Shown here: one piece after another, positions 8,231 through 16,416 of the stretch | Layout: every line of letters begins with the position of its first letter | Numbering within the stretch: position 1 is the first letter of the stretch | Assembly: GCF_007830315.1 (NCBI RefSeq) | Contig: NZ_VLKJ01000004.1 | Location: 62,001-126,000, forward strand | Direction: 5' to 3' | Origin: Novosphingobium taihuense | GTDB taxonomy: Bacteria > Pseudomonadota > Alphaproteobacteria > Sphingomonadales > Sphingomonadaceae | Length of the DNA stretch: 64,000 nucleotides | The notes under the pieces: generated by a model | Told to the model about the DNA's origin: nothing | The model's database searches: none | What the model saw: only the letters and a program-made list of their open reading frames with translations | Made by a program: the position numbers and the translations under genes

Positions 8231-9661
8231 ATGACCCAGTACCCTTCGCTTCACATGATCATCGATGGCGAGCGCGTGAGCGGCGCAGGCCAGCGTACCC
8301 ATGCCGTCGTCAATCCCGCCAACGGAGAGACCATCGGCGAACTGCCGCTGGCGGAGGCTGCCGATCTCGATCGCGCGCTTGAGGTTGCCGCCCGTGGCTT
8401 CCGGATCTGGCGCGAAAGCACGCCGCAGCAGCGTGCCGCCGTGCTGCAGGGCGCGGCGCGCCTGATGATGGAGCGGCAGGAGGACCTCGCTCGCATCGCC
8501 ACGATGGAAGAGGGCAAGACCCTGCCCGAGGCGCGCATCGAAGTCTTGATGAACGTGGGCCTGTTCAATTTCTACGCGGGCGAAGTCTTCCGCATCTATG
8601 GCCGCACGCTGGTCCGCCCTGCCGGACAGCGCAGCACGATCACGCACGAACCGGTCGGCCCCGTCGCCGCCTTCGCGCCATGGAACTTCCCGCTCGGCAA
8701 CCCGGGGCGCAAGCTCGGTGCACCGATTGCTGCGGGCTGCTCGGTCATACTCAAGGCGGCGGAGGAAACCCCTGCGTCAGCGCTCGGCGTCCTCCAATGT
8801 CTGCTCGATGCAGGCCTGCCGAAGGAAGTGGCGCAGGCGGTATTCGGCGTGCCCGATGAAGTCAGCCGCCACCTGCTTGGCTCGCCCGTCATCCGCAAGC
8901 TGTCGTTCACCGGCTCGACCGTTGTCGGCAAGCACCTTGCTCGTCTCGCCACCGACAACATGCTGCGGACCACGATGGAACTGGGTGGCCACGGCCCGGT
9001 CCTGATCTTCGGCGATGCCGACGTGGACAAGGCCCTCGATACGATGGCCGCGTCCAAGTACCGCAACGCAGGCCAGGTCTGCGTCAGCCCCACCCGCTTC
9101 ATCGTCGAGGAAAACGTCTTCGAGCGCTTCCGCGATGGCTTTGCCGAGCGCGTCGGACGCATCAAGGTCGGCAATGGCCTCGAAGACGGCTCGCAGATGG
9201 GGCCGATGGCCAATGCCCGCCGCCCCGAGGCGATGAACCGGCTGATCGGCGATGCCGTCACCCGTGGCGCACGCCTGCACACCGGCGGTGAGCGCATCGG
9301 CAACGCCGGGTACTTCTACGCGCCCACCGTCCTGTCCGAAGTCCCGCTCGATGCCGCAATCATGAACGAGGAGCCTTTCGGCCCGGTCGCCATGATCAAC
9401 CCGTTCGGCGGGGAGGAAGCGATGATCGCCGAGGCCAATCGTCTGCCCTATGGCCTCGCGGCCTACGCCTGGACGGAAAGCGCTTCGCGCCAGAAGCGTC
9501 TCGCCCGGGAGATCGAAAGCGGCATGATCGGCCTCAACTCGACCATGATCGGCGGCGCGGACTCCCCCTTCGGCGGCGTCAAGTGGTCCGGTCACGGCGC
9601 AGAGGATGGCCCCGAAGGCGTGCTCGCCTGCATGGTCACCAAGGCTGTCCACGAAGGCTGA
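8231..9661 (+). CDS. NAD(P)-dependent aldehyde dehydrogenase
   Basis: A 476-residue ALDH-superfamily enzyme of usual length, with the oxyanion Asn in APWNFPLGNP (N152), cofactor-binding LKAAEETP (K175), general base Glu in MELGGHGP (E250) and catalytic Cys in RNAGQVCVSP (C284). It would oxidise an aldehyde to the acid. Position between ldpA and ligW suggests a substrate such as 5-formylvanillate, 5-formylferulate or vanillin released by lignostilbene cleavage; that is inference from context. The ATG at 8231 is preferred over an upstream in-frame ATG that would overlap ldpA. Downstream gene follows after 88 bp. Confidence 0.93.
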   Translation: MTQYPSLHMIIDGERVSGAGQRTHAVVNPANGETIGELPLAEAADLDRALEVAARGFRIWRESTPQQRAAVLQGAARLMMERQEDLARIATMEEGKTLPEARIEVLMNVGLFNFYAGEVFRIYGRTLVRPAGQRSTITHEPVGPVAAFAPWNFPLGNPGRKLGAPIAAGCSVILKAAEETPASALGVLQCLLDAGLPKEVAQAVFGVPDEVSRHLLGSPVIRKLSFTGSTVVGKHLARLATDNMLRTTMELGGHGPVLIFGDADVDKALDTMAASKYRNAGQVCVSPTRFIVEENVFERFRDGFAERVGRIKVGNGLEDGSQMGPMANARRPEAMNRLIGDAVTRGARLHTGGERIGNAGYFYAPTVLSEVPLDAAIMNEEPFGPVAMINPFGGEEAMIAEANRLPYGLAAYAWTESASRQKRLAREIESGMIGLNSTMIGGADSPFGGVKWSGHGAEDGPEGVLACMVTKAVHEG

Positions 9662-9749
9662 TCGGCAGGCTTTGACGTGATCTGGAAACCTTCGGGCAAT
9701 ACTGCGGCACTAGCCCGCCGGGATCATCCCGTCTTGCCCGGAGCTTCCC

Positions 9750-10424
9750 ATGCGTCAGTCGCGCGCCCTGCTGGCCGCCGCCAGCCTCCTGTCCGCGCCT
9801 TGCGCCATGGCCGCGCAGGAGGACGAACAGGTCTGGCTCGCCCAGTTCTCGACGGTCGAGGTCGGCAAGAAAGTCCTGCTCTTCACCGACGTGCAATTGC
9901 GCTTCACCGATGGGGCGGAGCGGTTGGGTCAGGTCCTGCTGCGCCCCGCTGTCGGCTATCGGATCACGTCCAGCGACACGCTGTTCCTCGGCTACGCCTA
10001 TGTCCGCACCGAACCGCTGAACGGCACGCCGACCGACGAGCATCGCATGTTCCAGCAGGCGCTTGTGCGTGTCGTGGGCGGTCCCGGCAAGACCACGGTA
10101 ACTTCGCGCACCCGCGTCGAACAGCGCTGGCTCGAAGGTCGCTCGGGCATGGGCTGGCGCCTTCGCCAGCAGGTCCGTCTCGATGCGCCACTGGCCAAGG
10201 GCCTCAACGCGATTGTCTGGGCCGAACCTTTCGTCAATCTCGATACGACCGCGTGGGGCCAGCGCGCCGGGTTCGATCAGCTGCGCGGCTTTGCCGGGGT
10301 CGGGGTGCCGATTGCCAGGGGCATCGCCATCGAGGCAGGATATTCGGGGCAGTACGTCAATCGTTTCAACGCGCCCGATCGCATGAACCACATCGGCAGC
10401 CTTTCGCTCACCATCCGCAAGTGA
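9750..10424 (+). CDS. DUF2490 predicted outer-membrane beta-barrel protein
   Basis: A 224-residue exported protein with a signal peptide (ALLAAASLLSAPCAMA, cleavage near AMA-AQ) and alternating hydrophobic/polar strands typical of a small beta-barrel (VLLFTDVQLRF, VGYRITSSDTLFLGYAYV, final strand IGSLSLTIRK ending at the C-terminus). It fits DUF2490, whose function is unknown. It lies between the aldehyde dehydrogenase and ligW, 37 bp from ligW, so it is probably co-transcribed; a role in moving aromatic dimers across the outer membrane is possible but unproven. Confidence 0.85.
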   Translation: MRQSRALLAAASLLSAPCAMAAQEDEQVWLAQFSTVEVGKKVLLFTDVQLRFTDGAERLGQVLLRPAVGYRITSSDTLFLGYAYVRTEPLNGTPTDEHRMFQQALVRVVGGPGKTTVTSRTRVEQRWLEGRSGMGWRLRQQVRLDAPLAKGLNAIVWAEPFVNLDTTAWGQRAGFDQLRGFAGVGVPIARGIAIEAGYSGQYVNRFNAPDRMNHIGSLSLTIRK

Positions 10425-10461
10425 CGGGGCGCAGGCTGCTTTCCTCGGGAAGGAAGCCTGC

Positions 10462-11517
10462 ATGACAACTGATCTGAAGACCGGAGGCGAACAGGGCTAC
10501 CTGCGCATCGCCACCGAGGAAGCCTTCGCCACGCGCGAGATCATCGACGTCTACCTTCGCATGATCCGCGATGGCACGGCGGACAAGGGCATGGTCTCGC
10601 TCTGGGGCTTTTACGCCACTTCGCCGTCCGAACGCGCCATGCAGATCATGGACCGCCTGCTCGATCTGGGTGAGCGCCGCATCGCCGACATGGATTCGAC
10701 CGGCATAGACAAGGCAATCCTCGCGCTGACCTCGCCCGGCGTCCAGCCGCTGCTCGATGTCGAGGAAGCGAAAAGCCTCGCCACCCGCGCCAACGATACG
10801 CTCGCCGCCGCCTGTGAAAAGTATCCGGATCGCTTCATCGGCATGGGCACCGTCGCCCCGCAGGACCCGGAATGGTCGGCGGCGGAAATCCATCGCGGGG
10901 CCAAGGAGCTGGGCTTCAAGGGCATCCAGATCAACAGCCACACCCAGGGCCGCTATCTCGACGAGGCGTTCTTCGACCCGATCTTCCGCGCCCTCGTCGA
11001 GGTTGACCAGCCGCTCTACATCCACCCCGCCACCTCGCCGGATTCGATGATCGGTCCGATGCTCGATGCCGGGCTCGATGGCGCCATCTTCGGCTTCGGC
11101 GTGGAAACGGGCATGCACCTCCTGCGCCTCATCACCATCGGCATCTTCGACAAGTATCCGAGCTTGCAGATCATGGTCGGCCACATGGGCGAGGCGCTGC
11201 CCTACTGGCTCTACCGCCTCGACTACATGCACCAGGCCGGCGTCCGCTCGCAGCGCTACGAGCGCATGAAGCCCTTGAAGAAGACCATCGCCGAATACCT
11301 CCAGACCAACGTCCTCGTCACCAATTCGGGGGTGGCGTGGGAACCGGCGATCAAGTTCTGCCAGCACGTCATGGGCGAGGACCGTGTGATGTACGCGATG
11401 GACTACCCCTACCAGTACGTCGCCGACGAAGTCCGCGCGATGGATGCGATGGACATGAGCGCTGAAACCAAGAAGAAGTTCTTCCAGACGAATGCGGAGA
11501 AGTGGTTCAAGCTTTGA
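10462..11517 (+). CDS. ligW: 5-carboxyvanillate decarboxylase
   Basis: A 351-residue amidohydrolase-superfamily decarboxylase that converts 5-carboxyvanillate to vanillate and CO2 in the 5,5'-biphenyl and related lignin-dimer pathways. The metal and catalytic residues known for LigW occur at the same positions: E19 in TEEAF, H188 in YIHPATSP, H241 in VGHMGEALP and D314 in AMDYPYQY. The usual HxH motif of strand 1 is replaced by the Glu-only arrangement typical of the ACMSD-like branch. The ATG follows GGAAGG. It is soluble and cytoplasmic. Upstream producers of 5-carboxyvanillate (ligX/Z/Y) are not here, but the adjacent aldehyde dehydrogenase could supply it from 5-formyl compounds. Confidence 0.94.
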   Translation: MTTDLKTGGEQGYLRIATEEAFATREIIDVYLRMIRDGTADKGMVSLWGFYATSPSERAMQIMDRLLDLGERRIADMDSTGIDKAILALTSPGVQPLLDVEEAKSLATRANDTLAAACEKYPDRFIGMGTVAPQDPEWSAAEIHRGAKELGFKGIQINSHTQGRYLDEAFFDPIFRALVEVDQPLYIHPATSPDSMIGPMLDAGLDGAIFGFGVETGMHLLRLITIGIFDKYPSLQIMVGHMGEALPYWLYRLDYMHQAGVRSQRYERMKPLKKTIAEYLQTNVLVTNSGVAWEPAIKFCQHVMGEDRVMYAMDYPYQYVADEVRAMDAMDMSAETKKKFFQTNAEKWFKL

Positions 11518-11539
11518 CCCGCGCCGGGAGGGAGAGCCG

Positions 11540-13123
11540 ATGACCACCGAACCGCGCCGCACCTTGGCCCCCGGCGCCTGGTACGCGCTCGTGCTCGTCG
11601 CGCTGACCAACGCGATGAGCCTGCTTGACCGGCAGATCCTCGCGATCCTCGCGCCTGCGATCAAGAAGGACCTCGCCATCGGCGATGCCGAGATGGGCCT
11701 GCTTTACGGTACCGTCTTCGCGCTGTTCTATGCGCTGTTCTCGCTGCCTGTCGGGCGTCTGGCCGATGGCTGGATCCGCACTCGCCTGCTGGCGATCAGC
11801 CTGCTGTTCTGGTCTGCCGCCACCGGGCTTGCCGGATTCGCTTCGAGCTTCGCAATGCTCGCCCTCTCGCGCCTCGGCGTCGGCATTGGCGAGGCGGCGA
11901 CGCAGCCTGCCGGGACCTCGCTGGTCTATGACTTCTGGCCCAAGCACCGCCGCGGTTTCGTCATGTCGGTCATGGCCTCGGCCATTGCCCTCGGCCTTGG
12001 CGGGTCATTGATCCTCGGTGGCGTCGCCGCGCACTGGTGGGATGCCAACCACGCCGCCGGTGGTCTGAAGGGCTGGCAATTCGCCTTCCTCGTCGCCGCC
12101 GCGCCCGGCTTCGTGCTCGCCGCCTTCCTGTGGACGCTGAAGGAGCCCACGCGCGGCCAGATGGACGGCATCGAGACCGCGCCCGAAGCCCACCCCTTCG
12201 CGCGAAGCATTGCATTGCTCGGCTCGGTCACGCCCGGCTTCCACTGGATCGGCATGAAGGGCAGGGGCGCCAGCCCGGCGATGATACGCGGCAACCTGCT
12301 GGCGCTCGCGCTGATTGCGGTGGCCGCCTTTGCGCTAACCCTGCTTAGCAACGCGATCAGTCCCAAGCCGCCAATGCTGCTGGGCAGCATCGCCATCAAC
12401 CCGCACGCCCTGCAGTGGAGCGTGATCGGCCTCGGCGTCTTCGTCATCGTCAACCTGATGCAGGGCATGAAGCTGGGTGATGCACAGGCCTTCCGCGTCA
12501 TCTCGCGCTCGCCCACCGTAATGATGTGCATCGCGGTCGGCACGCTGCAGTCGGTGATCAACTACGGAATGATGGCGTTCAACCCCAGCTTCCTGATCCG
12601 CACTTATGGCCTCACCATGCAGGAAACCGCGCTGCAGTTCGGCCTGCTCTCTGCTGCGGTCGGCATTGTCGGGCCGCTGGCATGGGGCCCGCTGTCGGAC
12701 TGGCTGAACCAGCGCATTCCCGGCGCAGGCCGCGCCTGGGTTTCGCTGTTCACGATGGCGGTTTCGCCGGTAATGTCGTTCTGGGTTTATCATGCCGCCG
12801 ATCCCGGCAGCTTCTATGCCCGCTTCGTGGTCTACAGCTTCATCCTCACCGGCTGGATGCCGCCGCTCTATGCGATCATGTACGATCAGGTCCTGCCGCG
12901 CATGAGGGGCCTTACCGCCAGTCTCTACCTGCTGGTGATGACGATCCTCGGCATGGGCATCGGCCCCTACTTTGTGGGGTTGGTGTCCGACGCCACCGGC
13001 GACTTGCGCACCGCCATGCTCTCGATCAACGCCGTGGCGATCCCGATTGCGGTGCTTATGCTCCTGATTGCTCGCCGTGCGCAGAAGGACGAGGCGGGGC
13101 TTTTGGAGCGTGCGGAAGGGTGA
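11540..13123 (+). CDS. MFS transporter (spinster-like)
   Basis: A 527-residue multi-pass membrane protein: SLLDRQILAILAPAIKKDL in helix 1, the MFS loop LPVGRLADGWIRTRLL, a long cytoplasmic or periplasmic loop about residues 205-245, and further helices to residue ~520. It starts 22 bp after ligW with GGGAGGGAGAG before the ATG and is the last gene of the plus-strand catabolic run, ending 4 bp before the convergent DUF3237 gene. The substrate is unknown; an aromatic acid or dimer is inferred from the operon. Confidence 0.9.
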   Translation: MTTEPRRTLAPGAWYALVLVALTNAMSLLDRQILAILAPAIKKDLAIGDAEMGLLYGTVFALFYALFSLPVGRLADGWIRTRLLAISLLFWSAATGLAGFASSFAMLALSRLGVGIGEAATQPAGTSLVYDFWPKHRRGFVMSVMASAIALGLGGSLILGGVAAHWWDANHAAGGLKGWQFAFLVAAAPGFVLAAFLWTLKEPTRGQMDGIETAPEAHPFARSIALLGSVTPGFHWIGMKGRGASPAMIRGNLLALALIAVAAFALTLLSNAISPKPPMLLGSIAINPHALQWSVIGLGVFVIVNLMQGMKLGDAQAFRVISRSPTVMMCIAVGTLQSVINYGMMAFNPSFLIRTYGLTMQETALQFGLLSAAVGIVGPLAWGPLSDWLNQRIPGAGRAWVSLFTMAVSPVMSFWVYHAADPGSFYARFVVYSFILTGWMPPLYAIMYDQVLPRMRGLTASLYLLVMTILGMGIGPYFVGLVSDATGDLRTAMLSINAVAIPIAVLMLLIARRAQKDEAGLLERAEG

Positions 13124-13127
13124 CCGC

Positions 13128-13607
13128 TCAGGTCACCCGCCACACCCACAGCTTGATCCCCAGCGGATAGCGCGCGCCAGAGCAGACAAAGATCGACCGG
13201 TTCATCCAGTCATACTTGCCCTTGGGCGCAATGAACTCCGGCACGGTGCGGAAGTAGTACTCAGCCGGATCAACCTCCTGCCCAGAAGCCAGTCGCTGCA
13301 TCACTTCAGGAGGCCCGTGCCGCAGCCCGCGATTGCGGATCTGGATCACCACCCCGTCATCGGTTTCCAGTGCATAGAGGGCATCGGCCACAGTCACCCC
13401 GTCAGGCCGCGTAACCTGCCAGTCCGCCGCGTTGCCGATCAACTTGCCCTTGATCAACGGCCCTTCCACACGCCCGCCGCCCACAATCGGAATGATCCGC
13501 CGCGTCCCGTCATAGGTCTCGCCAATCGGCATGGGCGGCTCCAACTCGCCCGTTGCCTCATAGACGAACTCAAGGCCGGGCTGAATTCTTCCCTGAATAT
13601 CAATCAT
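13128..13607 (-). CDS. DUF3237 family protein
   Basis: A 159-residue soluble protein of the DUF3237 (UPF0311) family, recognised from GGGRVEGPLIKGKLIGNAADW, DALYALETDDG and the C-terminal YDWMNRSIFVC. The family forms small beta-barrels with no firmly established biochemical role and is frequent in aromatic-degradation clusters of sphingomonads. It is the last gene of the lsdD operon, 4 bp after the preceding gene, so it is almost certainly co-expressed with lignostilbene dioxygenase. Confidence 0.88.
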   Translation of the reverse strand: MIDIQGRIQPGLEFVYEATGELEPPMPIGETYDGTRRIIPIVGGGRVEGPLIKGKLIGNAADWQVTRPDGVTVADALYALETDDGVVIQIRNRGLRHGPPEVMQRLASGQEVDPAEYYFRTVPEFIAPKGKYDWMNRSIFVCSGARYPLGIKLWVWRVT

Positions 13608-13611
13608 TCGG

Positions 13612-14334
13612 TCATCCTATGTCGATTGGATGATCTTCCGTCACCCTGTGTGCCGGAAGGTCCAGCACCTTGAAGCGCAATTGACCTTTCTGCCGAACAA
13701 TCACCGTTGCGTGTTCGTCGTCGAGCATCTCCAGGTGATCCACGCCATCGATGCCTTGCAGCACGGCCGCAGGTTCTCCGGCCGAAACGGTCAGCACCAT
13801 CAGATCGAGACCTTTTTCCGAGTGCGCCGGATCGGACAGCTCGAACATCACGAAGCGCACCGGCTTCCGTGGTGGCTTTGTCGTCCCGGCAATATTGCCA
13901 GCGCCATCCATGCCAGCAGCGGCACTGCTGCCGTCCGGGAGGTAGCGCAGGTTCTGGATGCGCCGGGAGTTATCGGGCAGCACCCTGCGTGAACGACCAC
14001 TGCTACGATCAAGAAGCAACAGGTTGCGCTGGTCCGATCCATAACCTTTGCTGATCGACCCACTCGCGTCGACGGCAGCGATCTCGATGGCGATCAGTGA
14101 TGTGCCGTTAAGCGGTTCAATCTGCCCAACTGTAAAACGGCGCTCCTCACCGGCATTGGCAATCACCGGGCGCTCACGCCGTCCACCACCCAGGTCGAGC
14201 ACGATGACCATGAGCCATATCAGGGCAATTGCAGCCAACACTCCCAAAATGGCGAAAGGCCACATCAGCCACCGCCACCAAGGCTTTGCAGGAGTGGCGG
14301 GCGAGGGCGGCAGGCCCTTTTGCGGTTCTGTCAT
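13612..14334 (-). CDS. Membrane-anchored protein of unknown function
   Basis: A 240-residue protein I do not recognise. A short Pro-rich N-terminus is followed by one strong transmembrane helix (~residues 19-48, WLMWPFAILGVLAAIALIWL) and a ~190-residue domain that is probably periplasmic. The stretch LLLLDRSSGRSRRVLPD followed by RYLPDGS recalls single blades of WD40/TolB-like propellers, but there are too few repeats for a whole propeller. It sits between lsdD (24 bp upstream) and DUF3237 (4 bp downstream), so it is part of the lsdD operon. No catalytic motif is visible; a sensory, scaffold or transport-helper role is only conjecture. Confidence 0.8.
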   Translation of the reverse strand: MTEPQKGLPPSPATPAKPWWRWLMWPFAILGVLAAIALIWLMVIVLDLGGGRRERPVIANAGEERRFTVGQIEPLNGTSLIAIEIAAVDASGSISKGYGSDQRNLLLLDRSSGRSRRVLPDNSRRIQNLRYLPDGSSAAAGMDGAGNIAGTTKPPRKPVRFVMFELSDPAHSEKGLDLMVLTVSAGEPAAVLQGIDGVDHLEMLDDEHATVIVRQKGQLRFKVLDLPAHRVTEDHPIDIG

Positions 14335-14358
14335 GCCCGCAGCCTGCCGCTCCTGAGG

Positions 14359-15828
14359 TCAGGCAGCAAGCCCGATCTCGTCCGCGTTGGCCCAGTTGCC
14401 GTGCAGGCCGAAGCGCAGGCGGATGGGGATGTGCACCGTCGCCACCGGGCCCTTCTCGATCTCCAGGGCGTCGAAGATCAGCAGGTCGCTGCGCTGGTCT
14501 TCCAGCCGGTTGCACACCTGCACGATCCAGCCGTCTCCCTCGGGCGCATCCTTCGAACGCGGCACAAAGCATGGCTCCTGCAGGCTGGAGACGGGCCCAC
14601 ACCACCAGTGCTGTTCGCGCCCCGTTTCGAAGTCCTTGTGGAACAGGCAGTTCATCAGCAAGCCACCGGCACTGCCGCCGCGCAGTTCCACCGAGCGCTT
14701 CATGTCCATTTCGAGGAACCAGCCATGGCGGGTCTTACGGCCCGCAAAGCGATCATCGATGCGCGGGAATTCCGCCGCCGTATCGGACAGGCGCACCACC
14801 TCGGCAAAGTCCTCGCCGTTGCTCGCCATGTCCACCACCCAGTCGGTCGGATAGCTCATCGCTTCCATGCCGTTGAACGGCGCGCCGTGCACATCGGGAA
14901 AGAACGGGAACATGTTGTTCTTCGCCTCGCAGGTCACGAAATGGACCTTCGTCCCTTCCTGCCAGGCGTTGAGCACGTGGCTGGCAAAGCAGTTGTCCCG
15001 CGTGAACCAGCGGATGTCCTCCTGCCGCACGTCGTCGCGGCGCGGGATGATACCAAGGTGCACCGGCTTGGTCGTGTCGAAGCCGAAGTGCGGCATGCCC
15101 TTTTCCAGCCGCTCCCAGCTGCCGATCGAAGGCACGATGTGCAGCACGAGGTAATCCTCGGTGATGCCGAAGTCGTGCATCATGCAGTAGTAGGGCACCT
15201 TGAACCAAACCTCGCGGATCAGTTCGCCTTCCGGGCTCACTTCCATGTAGGTCACGTCGTCGGTGCACAGGCCGCTCGCGGCATAGCCGATTGCGACCAT
15301 GTTGCCGGTTTTCGGATCGACCTTGGGATGCGCGGTGAAGGTCTGCCCGGTCATCCTGCCGCCGAACTTCTCGAATCCGAAGGTCTCCATCGTCGCCGGG
15401 TCCATGACGAGGGCAGGGGAGTCCTCCTTCATCGCCCACAGCTTGCCGCCGAAGATGAAGGCGTTGGTGTTGGCGGTCGAACGGATTTCGCCCTTTACCG
15501 CCTCGTCGTCGGTCAGCGGGTTGCGATAGGCGCCGAACAGGGCCTTTCCGGCTGCGTTCTCCAGCTTCCACTTGTCCGTCTTGGCCCAGCGCTGGCGGAA
15601 GTCCACCTGGCCATCATGGATGTGGAACCGGGTGATCATGCCATCGCCGTTGAACGCGATGTCATCGGCAAGGCGCGGAGGAAACTGCGGGTCGGGCTGG
15701 ACGCGGTAGAATGCGCCGTTTAATCCTTCAGGAATCGTGCCCTCGTGCGCGAGGTCGGCAATGTCTGCCTCGATCCGCGATGGCGTGTTGAATCCCGTGA
15801 AGCTGGGAGTGTTCGGAAATTGAGCCAT
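14359..15828 (-). CDS. lsdD: Lignostilbene-alpha,beta-dioxygenase (carotenoid cleavage oxygenase family)
   Basis: A 489-residue seven-bladed-propeller oxygenase that cleaves the central double bond of lignostilbenes with O2, giving two aromatic aldehydes such as vanillin and, from phenylcoumaran-derived stilbenes, 5-formylferulate. The four Fe(II)-binding histidines are present at H167 (TFTAHPKV), H218 (YCMMHDFG), H284 (FASHVLN) and H476 (FGLHGNWA). The residues that hold the phenol 4-hydroxyl in this subfamily are also present, Y101 (GAYRNPLTDD) and K134 (LWAMKEDSP), which separates it from true carotenoid oxygenases. A perfect AGGAGG precedes the ATG. It leads a three-gene operon and diverges from marR, with the shared operator 19-37 bp upstream of its start. 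Confidence 0.95.
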   Translation of the reverse strand: MAQFPNTPSFTGFNTPSRIEADIADLAHEGTIPEGLNGAFYRVQPDPQFPPRLADDIAFNGDGMITRFHIHDGQVDFRQRWAKTDKWKLENAAGKALFGAYRNPLTDDEAVKGEIRSTANTNAFIFGGKLWAMKEDSPALVMDPATMETFGFEKFGGRMTGQTFTAHPKVDPKTGNMVAIGYAASGLCTDDVTYMEVSPEGELIREVWFKVPYYCMMHDFGITEDYLVLHIVPSIGSWERLEKGMPHFGFDTTKPVHLGIIPRRDDVRQEDIRWFTRDNCFASHVLNAWQEGTKVHFVTCEAKNNMFPFFPDVHGAPFNGMEAMSYPTDWVVDMASNGEDFAEVVRLSDTAAEFPRIDDRFAGRKTRHGWFLEMDMKRSVELRGGSAGGLLMNCLFHKDFETGREQHWWCGPVSSLQEPCFVPRSKDAPEGDGWIVQVCNRLEDQRSDLLIFDALEIEKGPVATVHIPIRLRFGLHGNWANADEIGLAA

Positions 15829-15846
15829 GGCATCCTCCTAGCGATA

Positions 15847-15865
15847 TTGTATGTAATGCTAACAA
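15847..15865. promoter_or_regulatory. Predicted MarR-type operator, copy 3 (lsdD / marR)
   Basis: TTGTATGTAATGCTAACAA has half-sites TTGTATGT and, opposite strand, TTGTTAGC around 3 bp. It occupies the middle of the 68-bp gap between divergent lsdD and marR, the classic place for a MarR protein that controls its own gene and the adjacent target. Confidence 0.78.
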
Positions 15866-15896
15866 TTAGACAAGCGCATTCGTTGGGGGCAGGGCA

Positions 15897-16370
15897 TTGA
15901 TCAAGGACAAATTCGCCGACGCCATCGCGCCCGTCGGCCATACCGACGAGGATGACGTCGGCGCGATCAACGACATTCTCGGCTTTCACATCCGTCTGGC
16001 CCACGGCGCGTGCCTCAGGCATTTCACCGAAACCTTCACTGATCTCGATCTCACGCAGAAGCAGGTCTCGGTGCTCTGGCTGGTCGATGACCACCCCGGC
16101 ATCGCACAGACCGATCTGGCGCAGCGCCTGCGCATGGACCGCGCCACGACGATGGCGATCATCAACCGCCTGCAGGCCAAGCACTTCCTGCGCCGTGACC
16201 GGTCGCCGAAGGACGGGCGCAAGCAGGCGCTGTTTCTCGAACCCGGCGGTATCGAGATGCTCGCCCGCGCCAAGACCGCCATCGGCGAGCATGAGGCATG
16301 GGTGAAGAGTCGCTTTACCGACAAGGAAGTGCGACAGCTCATCGAACTGCTTTCCAGAATCCACGAATAA
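15897..16370 (+). CDS. MarR-family transcriptional regulator of the lignin-dimer cluster
   Basis: A 157-residue protein with the winged helix-turn-helix of MarR: DLTQKQVSVLWLVDDHPGI, recognition region LAQRLRMDRATTMAIINRL and wing DRSPKDGRKQALFL. MarR dimers bind ~20-bp palindromes and usually release them when a phenolic ligand binds. The start is a TTG at 15897 with GGGGGCAGGG just upstream; no ATG or GTG lies near enough. It diverges from lsdD and precedes an aromatic-acid transporter, and the palindrome at 15847 recurs before other genes of the cluster, so it is probably the local repressor; the inducer may be a stilbene, vanillin or a related aldehyde, which is inference. Confidence 0.9.
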   Translation: MIKDKFADAIAPVGHTDEDDVGAINDILGFHIRLAHGACLRHFTETFTDLDLTQKQVSVLWLVDDHPGIAQTDLAQRLRMDRATTMAIINRLQAKHFLRRDRSPKDGRKQALFLEPGGIEMLARAKTAIGEHEAWVKSRFTDKEVRQLIELLSRIHE

Positions 16371-16371
16371 G

Positions 16372-16390
16372 TTATAGCAGATAGCAATAA
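16372..16390 (+). promoter_or_regulatory. Possible degenerate MarR-type operator, copy 4 (AAHS transporter)
   Basis: TTATAGCAGATAGCAATAA has the same 19-bp layout as the other three copies (half-sites TTATAGCA and, opposite strand, TTATTGCT), but with TTAT in place of TTGT. It lies directly after the marR stop and 27-45 bp before the transporter ATG, matching the spacing of the ldpA copy. The weaker match lowers certainty. Confidence 0.4.
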
Positions 16391-16416
16391 GTGCGTTTGG
16401 AGAGGAATCGGGCCGC

